A stretch of DNA of 64,000 nt from Flavobacterium supellecticarium (GTDB taxonomy: Bacteria > Bacteroidota > Bacteroidia > Flavobacteriales > Flavobacteriaceae): contig NZ_SSNZ01000006.1 in the NCBI RefSeq assembly GCF_004801375.1, forward strand, positions 124,001-188,000. The letters run 5' to 3'. The translations under genes were made by a program, and so were the position numbers. Of this stretch, positions 1 through 11,081 are shown in pieces. The notes below the pieces were generated by a model. It did no database searches and was not told the origin of the DNA. It worked only from the letters and a program-made list of their open reading frames with translations. Within the stretch, counting starts at the first letter, position 1, and the number at the start of each line of letters is the position of its first letter.

Positions 1-3000
1 CGAATGTATTTAGTCGCATTACAAGTATTTTCTTGAGGGCTTATTTCTCCGGAGGGAGCATATGTATAAGTTTGATTGTAATTAATCTTACTTTCTGGAA
101 AAAGTTTATTATTCAAATCTTTTTTTAAAACCTCTTCATTATAGATTGTTGCTAAGCCTTCTTTACCCACTAATTTTTTTAGAAATAGTGAAAATTTATT
201 TCCAATGGGAATAATGTTAAAAATATGGGAGCTTTCATTAGTTATATCGTAAGCTCCTTTTTTTTCTGTACATGAATATACATTTTCGAGTTTTTTATCA
301 ACTATCAAATATGTATTTAAAGAAGAATTAAAAATAAACCCATTTATCCCTCCAATTTTTAAAAAATTTCGATAGCTAATATACTTATAGTCAATATTAT
401 TTATATACACAGAGTTGTCATCAAACACATCAAATTTTAACTCAAGAGCCGATTTATTTTCAGAGGATACTTTGCCTCTACACTCTATTGATTCGTATGA
501 AAATAAGCTTTGATTTAATAGAAAAAAATCTTGATTATTGATGTTTCTAAATCTTGTAATCAAACCTTTTTTTCCATTTTTATCTTTTGTAAGAGGAATT
601 AATTCATCCCATAATGCTTCAAATTTAAATTCTTTTCCGTTGTAGGAAATTTTATTGTCCACAGATATTTTTCCTCGAAACAATGGTCGATATCCATAAA
701 AAACGGGGAAATTTGGCAAATTAATTTGACCCAAAATTTGACCCCAAAAGGCTAAATGTATTATTATTGAATCTCCTGTAAAAAACAATATGGGTTTAAA
801 AGAAAAAGGCCTTCCCTTATTTTCAATTTCAGAAGTATTCCATTTTTTTTCATTACCCCAATTCCCATTGATATCTTGACTTACTGAGCATGTTTCTATC
901 AAATATTTTTTTGACTCATTATTTGAATTATTGTCACTATTTGATTCAGATAATCTAGCGTAAAAAATGTAAATTCTATTAAATGCATAAATAATATTTA
1001 GTGAGTTTATGTCTGCATCTATTTGAGTATTAATTTTTTTCCACTGGGAAGTATTTAGTAATTTGGATTCAGGCCTTATTTCAGTATTTAAAAAATAAAA
1101 CGTATTCTTTTCATTAGAACATTTTGCAAGTAAACACAGGTTTTTTTTATCTTTTAATTTATAATAATGAGAAGTAACAATTTCATTCATGGACAAATGC
1201 GACCATTGCTCCAAATAGTCCATCAATGACGATTTAATGACATCATCATTGACTTTATCCCCCTGAAGTTTTAATTTTAATTGTTTATATAAATCGCTTG
1301 CAGTATCCAAATTATCGATCTGAAAATACTCATTGGGATAGAGTTCTAATTTTTGCTCCGCTTGCCAGATTCTGAACTTTTCGATCTTTAGCCATTCTTC
1401 AGCAGTAATTTGACTAACTTTTTCTGAATCCACATTCTCTAATCCGGATTTCACATTCGCCATATACCACTGTACCGCATTGATAGCTTCTCTAAGCGGA
1501 GTGATTGCTATTTTATCGGATGCTTGTACATCCATCAACAAATATTCCGACAGTCGATCTGCATTAGTAATGTCATCATAATTTTCACTAAGCTTCTGAA
1601 AAACCATAGGTACCAGTATATCTCTGTCAGCCATTAATTGTTCTCCATACAGTTCTTCAGTTAACACTGAATCTAGCTTATCTAATAAAAGTTTTTCCTG
1701 CTTTTCCACCATCATACTTCTTATTACTGTAGCTGTATCCATTGCGGAGAGTTGAAGTTTGTTGTATATTTTGCGATAGACACTAACTTTATACAGAGTT
1801 TGATACAACAAACCGCGATCTGAAGATCTCGAGATTTTATACTGCCCGAATATTTCTGTGATTTCCTCCGGATTACATTTTTCTTGTTTCGCAACCTGTT
1901 GAATTAAGAGTTCTCTATTGATTTTCTCATCGGATAAACATTGGATCAAACCTGAATTATCACCAGTTGACTCATCGAGGTATTTTTGCAGATGGAGAAT
2001 ACCAATAAGGTAATCAAACGTGTTTTTCAAATAGATCTTACTATCCTTTTTCATCATTATATGATCCAGGAAAATAGAGACCACCTCTTTTCTAATGTTT
2101 AGGGTTTGAGCGAAAACTAATGCCGCATATGGAGACATCAAAATCTCCGCTAATTTGTTTTCAAAGAAACTGTCGATGATTTTATTCTCTACTAATTTAA
2201 AATTCAGGTTGGAATTCTCTTGAACAAATTCATCTAAATTATTAATGAATTTTTTAACGTTAGGTTTTACAGTTTTCTTTACGAGTTCTATATCTATATC
2301 AATTCCAGCAGGAAAATAGTTTCGGATTTTATTTAGTGTAATACAAATTACAATAATAGACGCATCTAAACCACTGTTTGATAAGTATTTATTTGCGTCA
2401 AACTCACCAAATTCGTTTAAGCCAATAATTGAATTTGACAAATACCTATTTACTTCCTTTTGAAAATCAGAGAGAACTTTGTCATTTTCTAAATCTTTTG
2501 AGGCAGCAAGGTGTACGAACTCAGAAATAATTTTTACAATAATTTCTTTAAAGCGTTTCAAGAAGTTATAGATTTCATCTACAGTACGTCCAGTATGTTG
2601 AATTCTTTTAATCAGTGATGCAATCTCAAAAAGATTTGACTGCAATTGAATAAAGTTCTTCGAACCCTGAAAAGGCTTACCAGGACTATACCAGTTATAT
2701 AAAGCTTCTACATTACCCGGCAAGCGATATAACTCATTCAATGAAGAGATATTTTCCAAAAAATGGAGTATGTTTTCTTCGTCTGTACTTTGGCTTTTAA
2801 TATTTTTATTGGTAAAAGAAAGGTTGATGCTGGATAGTCTGTTTTTAACCAGTGATTTATTTAGAAATTCTGATTTTTTAATGTCTTCAAACACCTCTGC
2901 AATTAGGCTCAAGCGGGCGATTTTTTCTATATTTTCTTTAGAGAATTCTTTAATTTCAAGGACTTGTAAAACAGCAGTAAGTGTTGAATAGTTCCACTTT

Positions 3001-3815
3001 GTTGCATTGGCAAGGATCATAAAAGACCTTAGTTTTTTGAGATCTTCTTTTCCTATTTTGAGAGAAACTTCATTTTTTTGATACACTAATGAAATTTCTC
3101 CCATACCAAAATAGGATAAAAACGCTTTATTATTTATCAGGTTTGAGAGCTTTTTTTCCAAGTTTTCATTTGCATAGAAAAGCTTATTGATAGCTATGTC
3201 ATCAGTATTTTCTAGCCAGTTTTCCTGATCAGTACTGCCGCTTGTAATGATTTTGACATCTTCACTGTTTAAACCCAGTCTTGAATTGACCCATTCAATG
3301 CTTTTGTACGATTCAGGATCTAATTTAGCTGTGATTTCATGCAGAGGAAGTTCTACTTTCTCTAATCTGTTTTTGATGATTTCGAATGTTCTATTATATG
3401 GGATAAAACTAATTGTTCCCGCAGCAATGTCTTGCCATATTGGATTCTCATGAGAAACTCTCTTCCAACTATTTTTATCAGGACTGCTCCAATCTGTTAG
3501 CTTATTCAGCAATACATTCACTACGCCTTCGAGGTAGTGATGCTTATTTCTATTATTATTGGCATTGATCTGAAGCAGGTTTAAATCGGGACGACGTTGA
3601 AACAATTCTAAACCTTCCTGTTCTTCTGCATGTTCTACAAAGTCCTTTTTCTGTTCATCTGAATGTTCTACAAAGTCCTTGTTTGTAGCTATATCCAACA
3701 GATAGACTAAATAGGCGCCAGGCCCGTATACGCTGTAGTCTTCAGAAATATTGTTGTATTCCTCGTTTGGGAATAGTGTTTTGTAGTTAGTTGGTGTGTT
3801 AAATACTTTTTTCAT
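1..3815 (-). CDS. Tc toxin TcA-like subunit, partial (C-terminus beyond left edge)
   Basis: An open frame starts with ATG at 3815 and runs without a stop to the window edge, giving about 1271 codons. The N-terminus has a GPGAYLVYLLDIA stretch followed by QRRPDL, matching the VRP1/TcA family pattern (SPAAYL...RRPDL). Around 1.32-1.45 kb it encodes QWYMANV and then FRIWQAEQKLELYPNEYF, the hallmark of the TcA neuraminidase-like region. TcA subunits form the pentameric pore and receptor-binding injector of Tc toxins. This one lies 28 bp downstream of the TcB-TcC fusion and is probably cotranscribed with it. Many Tc loci place the A gene first; here it comes last. Residues about 50-70 hold a small internal duplication (KDFVEH twice). 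The missing C-terminus should carry the pore-forming and TcB-binding parts. The family is well supported; the target host is unknown. Confidence 0.82.
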   Translation of the reverse strand, partial: MKKVFNTPTNYKTLFPNEEYNNISEDYSVYGPGAYLVYLLDIATNKDFVEHSDEQKKDFVEHAEEQEGLELFQRRPDLNLLQINANNNRNKHHYLEGVVNVLLNKLTDWSSPDKNSWKRVSHENPIWQDIAAGTISFIPYNRTFEIIKNRLEKVELPLHEITAKLDPESYKSIEWVNSRLGLNSEDVKIITSGSTDQENWLENTDDIAINKLFYANENLEKKLSNLINNKAFLSYFGMGEISLVYQKNEVSLKIGKEDLKKLRSFMILANATKWNYSTLTAVLQVLEIKEFSKENIEKIARLSLIAEVFEDIKKSEFLNKSLVKNRLSSINLSFTNKNIKSQSTDEENILHFLENISSLNELYRLPGNVEALYNWYSPGKPFQGSKNFIQLQSNLFEIASLIKRIQHTGRTVDEIYNFLKRFKEIIVKIISEFVHLAASKDLENDKVLSDFQKEVNRYLSNSIIGLNEFGEFDANKYLSNSGLDASIIVICITLNKIRNYFPAGIDIDIELVKKTVKPNVKKFINNLDEFVQENSNLNFKLVENKIIDSFFENKLAEILMSPYAALVFAQTLNIRKEVVSIFLDHIMMKKDSKIYLKNTFDYLIGILHLQKYLDESTGDNSGLIQCLSDEKINRELLIQQVAKQEKCNPEEITEIFGQYKISRSSDRGLLYQTLYKVSVYRKIYNKLQLSAMDTATVIRSMMVEKQEKLLLDKLDSVLTEELYGEQLMADRDILVPMVFQKLSENYDDITNADRLSEYLLMDVQASDKIAITPLREAINAVQWYMANVKSGLENVDSEKVSQITAEEWLKIEKFRIWQAEQKLELYPNEYFQIDNLDTASDLYKQLKLKLQGDKVNDDVIKSSLMDYLEQWSHLSMNEIVTSHYYKLKDKKNLCLLAKCSNEKNTFYFLNTEIRPESKLLNTSQWKKINTQIDADINSLNIIYAFNRIYIFYARLSESNSDNNSNNESKKYLIETCSVSQDINGNWGNEKKWNTSEIENKGRPFSFKPILFFTGDSIIIHLAFWGQILGQINLPNFPVFYGYRPLFRGKISVDNKISYNGKEFKFEALWDELIPLTKDKNGKKGLITRFRNINNQDFFLLNQSLFSYESIECRGKVSSENKSALELKFDVFDDNSVYINNIDYKYISYRNFLKIGGINGFIFNSSLNTYLIVDKKLENVYSCTEKKGAYDITNESSHIFNIIPIGNKFSLFLKKLVGKEGLATIYNEEVLKKDLNNKLFPESKINYNQTYTYAPSGEISPQENTCNATKYI

Positions 3816-3843
3816 ATCTTATAGTAACAAAATCTTCAATTGT

Positions 3844-6800
3844 TTACGCAGCAGCTTTATATAATTTTCCCATTTTAATTATTGCATCTTGTCCATCGTA
3901 TCTAGAGACGCCTATCAGTACTCCCGAAAACGCTCGGTTTCCTATACTGCTCGTCTGTTCACTTTTAACAGGATTTACAGGAGCCAGCGATCTGCCATAC
4001 TCTAGCACAGGTGTTGAGGCATTAATTTCGCTAACCTTACGTTCTAGATCGGTATATTCATTGCGATCTATATCACCTCTTTTTCCATCAGAAATGTGAT
4101 CAAAAACCTTGTTCGTGTTATGATATATTTTATGCCTAGCAAATGCCAATGTTCCATCACTCCCGACATAATGAGTCACTTTTAATGATAATTGACTCCG
4201 ATTAGGATTATTCTTTAAACCCGTTTCAATGGCTAAAGCTTCCGTATTCTGATGCGCACTTGCCGGGTGAGCACTTAAGACATCATTTGGCCCATGAAGT
4301 GACCCCGCTAAAGCATGAGATATTTCTGATTTTCTCCTTGCAGCACCTACAACGCTATGCACAAAATTCCTATCTAACCTATTGCTGGCTTCTCTTTGCT
4401 CATCAGTCCATGGTTTAGTAGACCGTTTGGTTAACGAAATTTTAATTCCGGAGGTTATTCTTTCATTTTTAGGATCTCTGTTTCCCTTCCAATGAACTCT
4501 ATATAATCCTGCCTTGTTTATACTTTTAATATCATTGCCTTTTGACGATTTTACTCTGGGTGCTCCTGACCTCATTATACCTAATGAAGAAGGTTTATAA
4601 GTAAGTGATTTTACAAGCCCCCTATGATCAATATTAGCCAAAGGCTCATTTCCCACAAAACAATAGAGATTCAACCCATCTACTGTACCAGCTGGATCTG
4701 GCCGTGTCCAACGGCATATAGTGGACGAATAATACCTGTAACCGTAATAATACAAGCCGGTAGTATCATCTTTTTCCTGAGCGCTGTAACGATATTCTTT
4801 AGTACTATCTAAATTCTTGGGATTTAATAAATAGGTCGTTTCTCCAAAAGCGTTATATTCTTCATAAGATATAATTTCGCCTTGCAGATTTGTTTCTAAA
4901 CCGATGGAGTGCAAATTATCGCCATGTTGGAAGCGAAATATCAGTTCACTTGTCACTCTCCTGAACAAATGTTTAATTTTTTGATATTGTAATACACAAT
5001 CATTTTCACCAGCTCCTGACATGGTGATACTATATCGGATTTCTTTATCGCATTTGGTTTGGCGATAGTCTCCAAGGTATATTTTGTCTGTTTTATGAAC
5101 TATTTTGCCTTTGGAATTGTATGTTTCCTTCACTTTTCTGAGGCGTGTGCCATTTCGGTAAATGTAATATTCGGCATCATCATTTGCGCCGTTTCTTTTT
5201 ACCAGGATTGCGGCCGATATATTTCCTGACACATTCCATTTAAGTGCGGCGCTCCCTGAGTGAAATGTATTTAACATATAACCCGCCTGATTGTAATTTA
5301 CCGTAAATACATCTTCACTTTGGGTATAATTTAAAACGCGATTGCTGTATTGGTCTATTTCATAATTGCGGGTATATGGATTCGTTTTGCTGTGACGCCT
5401 CGATTGAAGCATGTTGTTTCCTTTATCATAGCTAAAGGTTTCTGTATACATTTCAACAGGATTAGCATTGGCACTTCCAATTATTTGTTGCTTCCTTCCC
5501 CCAGATGCAGACAATCTGTACAAGGAATCATAATTATAGTGTGTAACAGGTGAAATAAGCTGATTGTCATAAAAAATTGCTTTTTCACACTTATTTTCAA
5601 TGGTAGCAATCAACTCTGCCGGTGCATACCAGTAATTTTGTTCCTGTAGCGCCAGACTCTTATTATACGTTTTAATCTGCGTTAAATTAGAACTCAACAA
5701 ATCATATTCGAATTTTGTATGAATACCATTGGCAAATCCAATTTTTAAGCTATGTCCGTTGGCATCAGTCTGATGCTGTAAAAGTATAGGCATTCGTTCT
5801 CCTTTTCCATTGGGAGTTACAAACGAAGCAATACAATGTCCTTGATTATCGTATTCCCATTCCACAGTCGTTTTATCAGGATGACATTGCTTAATCTTTT
5901 CGCCCACAGCATTAAACAGTGTACTACTCTTAAAAACTTCATCTTCTAATAAATGCTCTTTCAATGCAATATTGTCATTACACCAATTCGCTTCGGTTTT
6001 ATACTCTTTTCTGAGCTTGTTAAGTTCTTGAACTGGATATCCGTCAAATGTATAAGCGGGTATTTCAAGTAATCCGGCAGCATCAAATTGTTGAAATAGC
6101 TTCCCAAAAAGGTTTTTATTTTTAGCATCAGGAACAGATTCCCCGTATTTAATCATAGAGACGAGTTGATCTACTTTTTCTCCATCATAATTTTCCGGCG
6201 TTTGCACATAAATGGAAACAGGTCGTTGGATTGCATCATACAACGTTGTAGTTTTGATAGCTAACCCATCCCAATGGCTTACCATAGCGCCATGAACATT
6301 TTTATAACCAAAGCTCCAACCAGCATCACAACTATACATCATTTCCAGATCGTCGCCTAAAGCATATTGATGCATAAAATTATATTGCTTATTTCCGTCG
6401 GATTGCTCCTGATTGTATTCGTTAAATCTAGCATCAGCTTGGAGAAGTACACGGCCAACACTATCGAAACGCTGCCAACTAACCAATAAATCAGGGTCTT
6501 TAGCATCAATATCTTTACTCGCTAATTTTTCAATTGACTTATCAATTAAAGGCTTAAAACCGCTATTTATATTATAGGATTTATTAGACAAAACAGTCAT
6601 GATTTCACGATCTAAGCCGTCAGTAATTATTGTTGTTGGCGTATTATAAAACAGCATTGCTTTTTCTGTGGCATTTTTCTCATATTGTTCTGATTTCCAA
6701 GACCCATTTTTATAATATTCTGATTCCAAAATGGTATCATTATAATCATAGGCTTGTGTTTCCCATGCATTTAAAATATGGATCAAAGAGAAAAATCCTT

Positions 6801-9800
6801 TGGGTGTATCTATTCTGATTTCCCGTTGTAATAAATCGTAGGTATGTTTCGATCTCTGATTATGCCACTCCGGATTATTTTTTTCTTGATATTTCCACGA
6901 ATCGGAAAATCTACTGAGATAGGTATATGCGATTTTACCACCGGCGTTGTATTGCACCGCATTTGAAACAATCCATTTACTCGTTTTTGATTCACGTTCA
7001 GTATGTAGCGTTCTTTTCTCTAATTCATGTCCGGTAGCATCATTATACACGATAGCACATCTTAAATTGTTTCCATTTGGCTGACGATGCGTTGTCCGAG
7101 TTATTGCAATCATGGATGCGGGTCGCCATGCACCTTCAATTAATTGAGGAAATTCATAAAAGGTAAAACTACCCGCCTGTTGCAAATACTTTTTTGGACT
7201 ACCGATTACTTCTTCTGAAGAGGCTGGTATATGTTTCCACTCAGAAAGAGGAAGGTCTCCTTCTGTTTTAGTCTTGTCATAAGTAGCTGTAACGCTAACC
7301 CTTCCCCATCCGTCAAATAGAATTTCATTCACATTGTCGTTTATATCAATACTTCGATAAGGGCTTAGAACCCGGTAATCAATTTTCACAGCACTTTTGT
7401 GACTGATTTCAGCATTCAGCCAATTGACTTCCTTAACCTGAAAAAGTTTATAGCTATCATAGCCCATTGATTGTTCAATATATAAAGAATCATTTTTATC
7501 TACCCAATCATAAGCACTACGTATAGGGACAAAAAAGCTACCCGGATTATTATCATAATAGTTGATGACCGAATTTTTCCACCAATAACCGGATTTCCCA
7601 TCCCAGATATATCCTGCTTGAATCAGTTCCCTTTCATTTATTTTCCCATTTAAAAGCTGATTAACCTGGTCATTGTCAAATGAAGCTATTGCTGTATGTT
7701 TCAATAAAACTACTTCCGATACATCCCGTTCATTAGTCCATTCTAAATCTTGCTTTGGACTACTCCAATAAATATTTTTACTCCATGCGAGTAGTCGCAT
7801 TTGAACAATATATTTTTCAGGAGACCGAGAGTTCGGTATTTGATTGACAAACTCGTTGCCTAAGAACAGTGTTTTCTTTATTTCATCCAAAGTATAATAT
7901 TGATCTTCGGGCAAATCAAGTCCAGATACTTCAAAGGTTTTAGTTGCCAGTTCAATCCCGATAAAATGAGGCTTCTCAATATTGACCTGATTTAAATAAA
8001 GATGTTCTTCCGCAGTACAGAACAATTGACCTTGCTCGTCGATTAAAGGTTTACGCCTAGGGTAAGTTATTGCACATGTCTTGATGGTGTTATTAAAATC
8101 ATCCGTTTCCAGAATAAAGCGATGATTAACTTTAGGGTCGTCAGCTCTTTTTTCGTAGTTTATAGAAATTGTTTCATCAACGTAATATCTAAATATGGGT
8201 TGGCATACTTCAGTCGAGGGTATACTTTTGATGATCTTTAAACAGCTATTTTCTACTGTATAAGGACATGACATATCTGAAAGATCGTAAAATTCCTTCC
8301 TGATAATTTCACCAGCCAAATGAAAAAGTTCACTATTTAAATAAGTCTCTCTTATAATAGGAAGATTGGGCGCATTTTTATCGCCCTTGTAAAATTCGTT
8401 TGTTGTGCTTTGTTCTTTAAAACCTTGTCCGATATGAAACCATGTTTTTAATAAGGAAGTGCTGTCTGTTTGTGAATCAGAATTCGAAAGATATGTATCT
8501 CTTACGATCTCATTTACATTTCCAAACCCCAGAAAAAGCTTTTCATCGGGATCATAATATCCATTGCGATACGAATACGTTGAAGACCGCTCTGTCTGAT
8601 TAATCTCATCAATAGTACGTATTTCACTTACTGTAATCGTTGGAAATGGAAGATTCGTATACCATTTATCGGAACTATTTTTTAGGTTAAGATAATCTTG
8701 CACAGAACTTTTGTAGGAGAAAATTGTTTTGATCCCCATATTATTATTGATCGTATGTAACAATAAGGAACTTTGAAAATTATTTTCCTCATCTGTCCTA
8801 AAATCATAGTAGTAATGCGCCATACCTGCTATACAATCAGCGTTATAAATATGAGGATGCATTTTTGAGAGTACTAAACTGGAATTCCCATTTCCTTTAA
8901 AATTCACAATTTGAACGATATCATCATCAGACCAGGTCAATCCATTTCCAAAGAAATAGTTAATCGGAATCGTAAAATTACCGGCCCCTTTATTTAAGAA
9001 AACTTTTATGTGATCGGGATATATGATAAGCATATCCGACAGACCATTACCATTGACATCAGCAAGTAACAATCGTTTACTCAGATCAATAGTATCACTT
9101 TGCAAGTCTAAATCTGGTATTGCATAAACAATCTTTTGATCAAATTTCCCATGTCCTAAATTGGGCCATACTGTAATTTTTTTATGTTGTATTTTTATAC
9201 GATGCGAAAGTCCGTCTCCAAAAAAATTTGTAAATCCGTAATAAGTAGACGGTTCCTCTATATTTGTAGCTTCAACACCATTCGTATTATCGATTATTAT
9301 TTCTTTAAAGTCAATTCCTTTTAGCCCAACAGATTCTCTTATATAGAGTTTTTCCGGTGTTATGATTAAATTATCCAATTTCGAGTTACCTCTTAAATCA
9401 ACCAATTCAGTATATTGCGGGATGTCATTTCTGAAATTACCGGAAAACGCATGAAAACCATCCCATTCATTTGAACTATTTAATGGATAATAACCACTTT
9501 GAATACCATCATTTACAATGATCTGTAATTCTCCATTTCCCTCCAGACTCGTTATGGACATCGGCAAATCCGGATCCGAAAAACCATTTGGTGCTTTAAT
9601 AGCGCTATTGGACTTTGAAAACATTCCATTCCCTAATGCTTCATGGTAATATAACGTTTCTGCATTTCTGTATAGAATCCCGGTGATTCCTTCTTTTTTC
9701 AGATCAACAAAATTTAAAGGTATCGTAATTACTTCTCCGTTAGAAAATCGGATTGGTTCAAGTGCAATCGCTAAATTGGCTTGTTCTAGTGAAGCATTAA

Positions 9801-10794
9801 CACCAAAATCAAAAGTCTGCTTAGGAAAATTATATACGGAATAAGCGTTATCGGCATCTTGAATCAGATTTGATTCCGTTATATCGCGAAGTAAACTACA
9901 AGTATTAGCATCCTTTGGGGCTATGTATTCAAAACTAAAACACTTTGCAAAAAATGTTTTAGTTTTTTCTTCCTCAAAATGGTGTTTAATAAGTATATTT
10001 TGGATCAGATATTCCGTAGCAATTAAAAAACCAGACCGATAGTTATAAATTATATCGTCTCGTTTTTCTGGAAGTTTTTCACCTTTAAACGCAAACGATT
10101 TATCTGTTAGCGTTAAATCAAACTGACCATAATTGACTAGTATTTCATAGGCAAAGTTTTCTTTATCATTAGTAAAGTAGTTACCATATTTAATACCGAT
10201 CAGGTATTTATTATTACCTGTTTCAAAGTCGGCGTAGGAATATTGAATCTTGTTTCCCTTGGCGTCATACACTTCCGAAAGCAACCATTTATATATTTTA
10301 GCAGGATCCTTTTTATCAACAATTCTACTTTCTTTTGTTTTACCATAATATGAGGTCACATTATTAGAACTGACAACTTTCCAATAAACATCTTTCCCTG
10401 TGCCAATTTTTTCAATACGTGAAAATGATATTAATTTTTGCTCTTTAAAGACTATTCTTTGTGAATCCTTTTTATCAACAAGAACTATATCTTGTCCATT
10501 CCATTGGTATTTATCAGATTCGTTATAATACGGTAGGTTTTCGTTGGTTTTTATACATATTGCAGATTCATTGAGATCAAATCCCATACCTAATAAACCA
10601 TTACCATTATTCGAATTATAGATAATCGAAAAATGAAGCTCCAATTCACGACTGGTTGGTATGGTCAAAGGGAAATCGATGGAAGAGGCTCCTGTAAATA
10701 AATTTGTGGCATATTTAATATCCTGAGAGCGACTGGCTTTTCCTTCCGGTAATTTAAGGTTTGTGGTATCAATAGTATTTTTCGGCTTATTCAT
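3844..10794 (-). CDS. Tc toxin TcB-TcC fusion (SpvB / RHS cocoon with hypervariable C-terminus)
   Basis: This 2316-residue protein would form the cocoon that encloses and releases a cytotoxic C-terminus through a TcA channel. Residues 1 to about 330 form an SpvB-type N-terminus (ATNLFTGASSIDFPLTIPTS). FG-GAP/VCBS-like repeats follow at about 380-700 (DVNGNGLSDMLIIYPDH), then TcdB middle segments. YD/RHS repeats span about 1300-1950. The RHS core at about 1995-2060 contains TGLYYYGYRYY and DPAGTVDGLNLY, which are diagnostic of TccC. B and C parts sit in one chain. The last roughly 255 residues are the variable toxin. They contain a His-rich HALAGSLHGPNDVLSAHP segment that faintly recalls nuclease toxins, but I cannot assign a fold. 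No immunity gene follows; tcA comes next after 28 bp. No classical signal peptide is evident. Confidence 0.88.
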   Translation of the reverse strand: MNKPKNTIDTTNLKLPEGKASRSQDIKYATNLFTGASSIDFPLTIPTSRELELHFSIIYNSNNGNGLLGMGFDLNESAICIKTNENLPYYNESDKYQWNGQDIVLVDKKDSQRIVFKEQKLISFSRIEKIGTGKDVYWKVVSSNNVTSYYGKTKESRIVDKKDPAKIYKWLLSEVYDAKGNKIQYSYADFETGNNKYLIGIKYGNYFTNDKENFAYEILVNYGQFDLTLTDKSFAFKGEKLPEKRDDIIYNYRSGFLIATEYLIQNILIKHHFEEEKTKTFFAKCFSFEYIAPKDANTCSLLRDITESNLIQDADNAYSVYNFPKQTFDFGVNASLEQANLAIALEPIRFSNGEVITIPLNFVDLKKEGITGILYRNAETLYYHEALGNGMFSKSNSAIKAPNGFSDPDLPMSITSLEGNGELQIIVNDGIQSGYYPLNSSNEWDGFHAFSGNFRNDIPQYTELVDLRGNSKLDNLIITPEKLYIRESVGLKGIDFKEIIIDNTNGVEATNIEEPSTYYGFTNFFGDGLSHRIKIQHKKITVWPNLGHGKFDQKIVYAIPDLDLQSDTIDLSKRLLLADVNGNGLSDMLIIYPDHIKVFLNKGAGNFTIPINYFFGNGLTWSDDDIVQIVNFKGNGNSSLVLSKMHPHIYNADCIAGMAHYYYDFRTDEENNFQSSLLLHTINNNMGIKTIFSYKSSVQDYLNLKNSSDKWYTNLPFPTITVSEIRTIDEINQTERSSTYSYRNGYYDPDEKLFLGFGNVNEIVRDTYLSNSDSQTDSTSLLKTWFHIGQGFKEQSTTNEFYKGDKNAPNLPIIRETYLNSELFHLAGEIIRKEFYDLSDMSCPYTVENSCLKIIKSIPSTEVCQPIFRYYVDETISINYEKRADDPKVNHRFILETDDFNNTIKTCAITYPRRKPLIDEQGQLFCTAEEHLYLNQVNIEKPHFIGIELATKTFEVSGLDLPEDQYYTLDEIKKTLFLGNEFVNQIPNSRSPEKYIVQMRLLAWSKNIYWSSPKQDLEWTNERDVSEVVLLKHTAIASFDNDQVNQLLNGKINERELIQAGYIWDGKSGYWWKNSVINYYDNNPGSFFVPIRSAYDWVDKNDSLYIEQSMGYDSYKLFQVKEVNWLNAEISHKSAVKIDYRVLSPYRSIDINDNVNEILFDGWGRVSVTATYDKTKTEGDLPLSEWKHIPASSEEVIGSPKKYLQQAGSFTFYEFPQLIEGAWRPASMIAITRTTHRQPNGNNLRCAIVYNDATGHELEKRTLHTERESKTSKWIVSNAVQYNAGGKIAYTYLSRFSDSWKYQEKNNPEWHNQRSKHTYDLLQREIRIDTPKGFFSLIHILNAWETQAYDYNDTILESEYYKNGSWKSEQYEKNATEKAMLFYNTPTTIITDGLDREIMTVLSNKSYNINSGFKPLIDKSIEKLASKDIDAKDPDLLVSWQRFDSVGRVLLQADARFNEYNQEQSDGNKQYNFMHQYALGDDLEMMYSCDAGWSFGYKNVHGAMVSHWDGLAIKTTTLYDAIQRPVSIYVQTPENYDGEKVDQLVSMIKYGESVPDAKNKNLFGKLFQQFDAAGLLEIPAYTFDGYPVQELNKLRKEYKTEANWCNDNIALKEHLLEDEVFKSSTLFNAVGEKIKQCHPDKTTVEWEYDNQGHCIASFVTPNGKGERMPILLQHQTDANGHSLKIGFANGIHTKFEYDLLSSNLTQIKTYNKSLALQEQNYWYAPAELIATIENKCEKAIFYDNQLISPVTHYNYDSLYRLSASGGRKQQIIGSANANPVEMYTETFSYDKGNNMLQSRRHSKTNPYTRNYEIDQYSNRVLNYTQSEDVFTVNYNQAGYMLNTFHSGSAALKWNVSGNISAAILVKRNGANDDAEYYIYRNGTRLRKVKETYNSKGKIVHKTDKIYLGDYRQTKCDKEIRYSITMSGAGENDCVLQYQKIKHLFRRVTSELIFRFQHGDNLHSIGLETNLQGEIISYEEYNAFGETTYLLNPKNLDSTKEYRYSAQEKDDTTGLYYYGYRYYSSTICRWTRPDPAGTVDGLNLYCFVGNEPLANIDHRGLVKSLTYKPSSLGIMRSGAPRVKSSKGNDIKSINKAGLYRVHWKGNRDPKNERITSGIKISLTKRSTKPWTDEQREASNRLDRNFVHSVVGAARRKSEISHALAGSLHGPNDVLSAHPASAHQNTEALAIETGLKNNPNRSQLSLKVTHYVGSDGTLAFARHKIYHNTNKVFDHISDGKRGDIDRNEYTDLERKVSEINASTPVLEYGRSLAPVNPVKSEQTSSIGNRAFSGVLIGVSRYDGQDAIIKMGKLYKAAA

Positions 10795-10823
10795 AATAAC
10801 TATTTTATAATCTAATCATCCAG

Positions 10824-10848
10824 TAGAAAATCTTTAATTGATTTTCTA
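10824..10848. promoter_or_regulatory. Perfect inverted repeat upstream of the Tc operon
   Basis: The arms TAGAAAATC and GATTTTCTA (9 bp each, perfect) flank a 7-nt TTTAATT spacer, 30 bp upstream of the TcB-TcC start codon. It could be an operator or a hairpin in the leader. There is no T-run suggesting termination in the toxin direction. The function is inferred only from position and symmetry. Confidence 0.4.
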
Positions 10849-11081
10849 AAAAAGTAAAATTATTCTGTCATAATGTAAGCAATATATTTAAACCATTAGA
10901 ATTTAAGCCGTAAAAATTCTAATATCAGTATAAATAGTTAATACAATTACGCATAAACACTACAAAAATGACAACTTCAATAGTTCTATAAAAGTTTATC
11001 AATCACTTTCAAGCTTTTTCCAGCAAACAACTACAACAACAAACTGATTTACAAGCAAAAATGAAATCAAAAAAATCATTT

